Translations under genes and position numbers: made by a program | The notes under the pieces: model-generated | The model's database searches: none | Told to the model about the DNA's origin: nothing | The model's input: only the letters and a program-made list of their open reading frames with translations | In this document: positions 61,892 to 64,000 of the stretch, one piece after another | How the letters are laid out: every line of letters starts with the position of its first letter | How positions within the stretch are numbered: the stretch's first letter is position 1 | Assembly: GCA_015064155.1 (NCBI GenBank) | Contig: SVST01000006.1 | Coordinates: forward strand, 54,548 to 118,547 | Direction of reading: 5' to 3' | Source: Oscillospiraceae bacterium | Lineage (GTDB): Bacteria; Bacillota; Clostridia; Oscillospirales; CAG-272 | Length of the DNA: 64,000 bases

Positions 61892-61939
61892 AAAGTGAAC
61901 GATTTCCATCTCAAATTTACAGAAACGGAGAACAAATCC

Positions 61940-62773
61940 ATGAAACTCGGATCAATGCAATCAACCTTTGCCTGCTACGGCGATCACTGTTATAAAAAAA
62001 TGAAAGAACTTGGCTTCGAAGCCGTAGATTTTAATATCAACGGTGAATTGAACGGGCGCACCGAGGACGAATACGATGCAGCCATCCTTTTGGAAAAGGA
62101 GCGTATGGAAAAGGCAGGTGTATATGCACATCAGGTACACGGTCCTTGGCGATTCCCGCCTCGCGATGATACCGAGGAAGCGCGTGCCGAGCGCATGGAA
62201 GCCATGAAGCGCAGTCTGCGTTGCACGGCACTCCTCGGCTGCCGCTATTGGGTCATTCACCCTCTGATGCCGTTCGGTCACCGCAACGACGGTGATTTTG
62301 AGGAATTTTGGCAGATCAATCTCAACTTCTTCAAGGCACTCCTGCCAACAGCCAAGCAGTACGACATCGTGATCTGCTTCGAAAATATGCCCATGCGCTC
62401 GCTGTCTATCTCCCCCGTTTCCAAAACACTGGAGTTTATCCGTGCGATCAACGACGAAAGCTTTCAATTGTGTCTTGATACGGGACACGGCTGGATCAGA
62501 GGCACGACTCCCGGGGACGCGGTTCGCATGGCTGGCTCGACGTTAAAGGTCTTGCACGTTCACGATAATATGCAGCTGCCCGATCCGCATTTGGTTCCCG
62601 GCATGGGTACCATCGATTGGGACGACTTTATGGCAGCATTGCATGAAACGAAGTTTGACGGTGTTCTCTCATTAGAGTGTGAATTAGACGAGTTTTTGCC
62701 CGAATCTGACCAAGACGCGCGGTTTGAAGCCTTGAAAAAGGTCGCAAACGATCTCATATCTCGTATTCCCTAA
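61940..62773 (+). CDS. Sugar phosphate isomerase/epimerase-type TIM barrel
   Basis: 277 residues of the AP endonuclease 2 superfamily. QVHGPWRFPP, RYWVIHPLMP, VICFENMPMR, LCLDTGHGW, VLHVHDNMQLPDPHLVPGMG and SLECELDEF supply the usual His, Glu and Asp metal ligands. Relatives include hydroxypyruvate isomerase, xylose-isomerase-like proteins and epimerases; the substrate is not readable. ATG at 61940 follows ACGGAGAACAAATCC. Monocistronic. Confidence 0.88.
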   Translation: MKLGSMQSTFACYGDHCYKKMKELGFEAVDFNINGELNGRTEDEYDAAILLEKERMEKAGVYAHQVHGPWRFPPRDDTEEARAERMEAMKRSLRCTALLGCRYWVIHPLMPFGHRNDGDFEEFWQINLNFFKALLPTAKQYDIVICFENMPMRSLSISPVSKTLEFIRAINDESFQLCLDTGHGWIRGTTPGDAVRMAGSTLKVLHVHDNMQLPDPHLVPGMGTIDWDDFMAALHETKFDGVLSLECELDEFLPESDQDARFEALKKVANDLISRIP

Positions 62774-62803
62774 AAAATTTTTCAACTTTTTTTGAAAAAG
62801 TTA

Positions 62804-62832
62804 TTGACATATGTTAAAAACCGTGTTATAAT
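62804..62832 (+). promoter_or_regulatory. Strong sigma-A promoter of the DUF134-rubrerythrin operon
   Basis: TTGACA at 62804-62809, 17 nt, TATAAT at 62827-62832. Confidence 0.88.
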
Positions 62833-62883
62833 ATGGGCGTCAAAGGAAGTTATCCGATGACAAAACGACGAAAGGAGTTCTTT

Positions 62884-63270
62884 ATGGCAAGACCTAAGAA
62901 AGAACGCGTAATCTGTTCAGCTCCAAGACACCGTCGTTTTGCTCCGATCCCAGAAGAAGCAGAAAACGAGATCATCCTGCAAGCCGATGAATACGAGGTC
63001 TTGAGATTGCACGATCTGGAGCATTTAACACAGTCCGAGGTTGCCGCACAAATGCTGGTTTCCCGCCCCACCGTAACGATTTTGCTAAATGCAGCACACC
63101 AAAAGCTGGCAGACGCCTTGGTAAACGGCAGGATGCTGGTAGTCGAAGACGGAAACTGCGCAGTCTGCGAGATCGGCTGCGCCTGCCCCACCGAAAAGAA
63201 GGAAACCTGCGAAAACAAACAACGCTGTAAAGCCTCGTGCAGGCTGGCACTGCAAACAAAGAATCAATAA
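62884..63270 (+). CDS. DUF134 (UPF0251) HTH protein with Cys-rich tail
   Basis: 128 residues. MARPKKERVICSAPRHRRFAP is the family opening; residues 40-85 form a sigma-70 region 4-like HTH (LTQSEVAAQMLVSRPTVTILL). The tail has Cys residues in CAVCEIGCACP and CENKQRCKASC, fit for binding a metal or Fe-S cluster, so it may be a redox- or metal-sensing regulator. AAAGGAGTTCTTT precedes the ATG at 62884. Co-transcribed with the reverse rubrerythrin 28 nt downstream, which it may regulate. Confidence 0.85.
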   Translation: MARPKKERVICSAPRHRRFAPIPEEAENEIILQADEYEVLRLHDLEHLTQSEVAAQMLVSRPTVTILLNAAHQKLADALVNGRMLVVEDGNCAVCEIGCACPTEKKETCENKQRCKASCRLALQTKNQ

Positions 63271-63298
63271 ACTATCATAATAAAAGGAGAACACAAAC

Positions 63299-63847
63299 AT
63301 GAAAAAATGGAGATGCACTATCTGCGGAGAAATCGTTGAATCCGACGTAAGACCCGACAAATGCCCCCTTTGCAAGGCTCCCGGCGAAAAATTCGAGGAG
63401 ATCGTTGAAACCGCTGAAATGACTTGGGCTGCTGAACACGTAGTAGGCGTGGCTAAGGATGCTCCCGCTGAGATCATCGAGGGTCTGCGCGCAAACTTCC
63501 AGGGCGAATGCACCGAGGTTGGTATGTACCTGGCAATGTCCCGCGTTGCAGCAAGAGAGGGTTACCCCGAGATCGCACTGTACTGGAAGGAAGCAGCATT
63601 GGAAGAAGCTGAGCATGCCGCTAAATTTGCAGAGCTTTTGGGTGAGTGCGTAAGCACATCCACCAAGGAGAACCTGACCGTTCGTGTTGAGGCTGAAAAC
63701 GGCGCAACCGCAGGCAAATTCGAGCTTGCGAAGATGGCAAAGCAGCTCAACCTCGACGCTATCCACGACACCGTTCACGAGATGGCTCGCGACGAGGCTC
63801 GCCACGGCAGAGCTTTCAAAGGTCTCTTGGAGAGATACTTCGGTTAA
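63299..63847 (+). CDS. Reverse rubrerythrin (peroxide reductase)
   Basis: 182 residues. A rubredoxin domain comes first (C6-x2-C9, C22-x2-C25: CTICG and CPLCK), then a ferritin-like diiron domain ([31 protein letters not shown]). This domain order is the reverse of classical rubrerythrin and is typical of oxygen-stress defence in Clostridium, reducing H2O2 and O2 with NADH through partner proteins. AAAAGGAGAACACAAAC precedes the ATG. Confidence 0.95.
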   Translation: MKKWRCTICGEIVESDVRPDKCPLCKAPGEKFEEIVETAEMTWAAEHVVGVAKDAPAEIIEGLRANFQGECTEVGMYLAMSRVAAREGYPEIALYWKEAALEEAEHAAKFAELLGECVSTSTKENLTVRVEAENGATAGKFELAKMAKQLNLDAIHDTVHEMARDEARHGRAFKGLLERYFG

Positions 63848-63882
63848 TCAAAAAAATCCTTACCACACAAGGAAAATATTTT

Positions 63883-63915
63883 GAAGGGCGACTATTTTGG
63901 TCGTCCTTCTTTTTG
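63883..63915 (+). terminator. Terminator after the reverse rubrerythrin gene
   Basis: GAAGGGCGAC and GTCGTCCTTC with loop TATTTTG, then a T run. I see nothing further in the remaining 85 bases of the window. Confidence 0.9.
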
Positions 63916-64000
63916 CGCTGTTCGGCTTCATTTTGAGGCTTTTGGGGTGTATTTCCCAAGACTATTTTGGAAACTTATTGGAACTTTTGCTTCTTCTCTT

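Noticed and set aside
1..64000. tRNA genes
   Set aside because: I looked for GGTTCGAATC-type T arms with acceptor stems and found none outside the T-box-like leader.

Overview
The window looks like chromosomal DNA of an anaerobic, endospore-forming member of the class Clostridia (Firmicutes), probably an uncultured gut or rumen lineage. The evidence is a complete spoIIIAA-AH operon, a gpr-spoIIP pair, sigma-A type promoters (TTGACA-17-TATAAT), a T-box leader in front of pheST, a reverse rubrerythrin and many carbohydrate-active enzymes. The genus cannot be fixed from the sequence. Coding density is high, and I saw no tRNA, rRNA, CRISPR array, prophage or classical IS element.

Layout. 1-1.1 kb: a cysteine desulfurase cut by the window edge, preceded by a DUF3343 gene. 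1.3-6.8 kb: enolase, an operon of a LexA-like repressor and RadC, a small membrane protein, and gpr-spoIIP. 7-9.7 kb: a very large solute-binding lipoprotein with unusual insertions. 9.8-14.5 kb: T-box, pheS, pheT and a deacetylase-like gene. 14.6-16.2 kb: an AT-rich accessory patch with a HAD gene, a REP-associated transposase (rayT) and a 51-bp REP tandem array. 16.2-20.3 kb: a GH4 alpha-galacturonidase divergent from an AraC regulator, a DUF5662 gene, and a strong promoter driving an unassigned structured RNA ahead of a small lipoprotein. 20.4-28.4 kb: one arginine operon, argG-H-C-J-B-D-F. 28.5-36.1 kb: three glycan-related genes and a repeat-bearing alkaline phosphatase. 36.1-41.7 kb: Mrp ATPase, pyrophosphatase, phosphoglycerate mutase, PHP protein, family 4 uracil-DNA glycosylase and AEC transporter. 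41.7-43 kb: a second AT-rich patch with a DUF5694 gene and a broken rayT. 43-48.5 kb: GDPD, GH2, a B12-binding radical SAM protein and a P-loop ATPase. 48.6-53.5 kb: spoIIIA. 53.6-63.9 kb: LRR lipoprotein, RluA, DUF3810, MurA, amidase, beta-propeller-like protein, D-Ala-D-Ala carboxypeptidase, sugar isomerase, DUF134 and reverse rubrerythrin.

How the genes work together. ArgJ recycles the acetyl group, so argGHCJBDF makes arginine from glutamate apart from the first acetylation being replenished. GPR, SpoIIP and SpoIIIAA-AH act in engulfment, feeding-tube assembly and germination. The GH4, GH2, DUF4838, TIM-barrel and GH43/32-like proteins point to plant or host glycan use.

Most interesting: (1) both rayT genes carry an inverted pair of REP-like palindromes inside the reading frame, at the same two codon positions and flanking the HUH motif, and each gene has its own palindrome family; (2) a roughly 227-nt RNA at 19306-19532 with a 14-bp perfect closing stem starting at the predicted +1; (3) a 912-residue OppA-like protein with a zinc-ribbon-like insert and a long Ala-rich helix; (4) an alkaline phosphatase with 28 acidic heptads and a candidate PhoP box.
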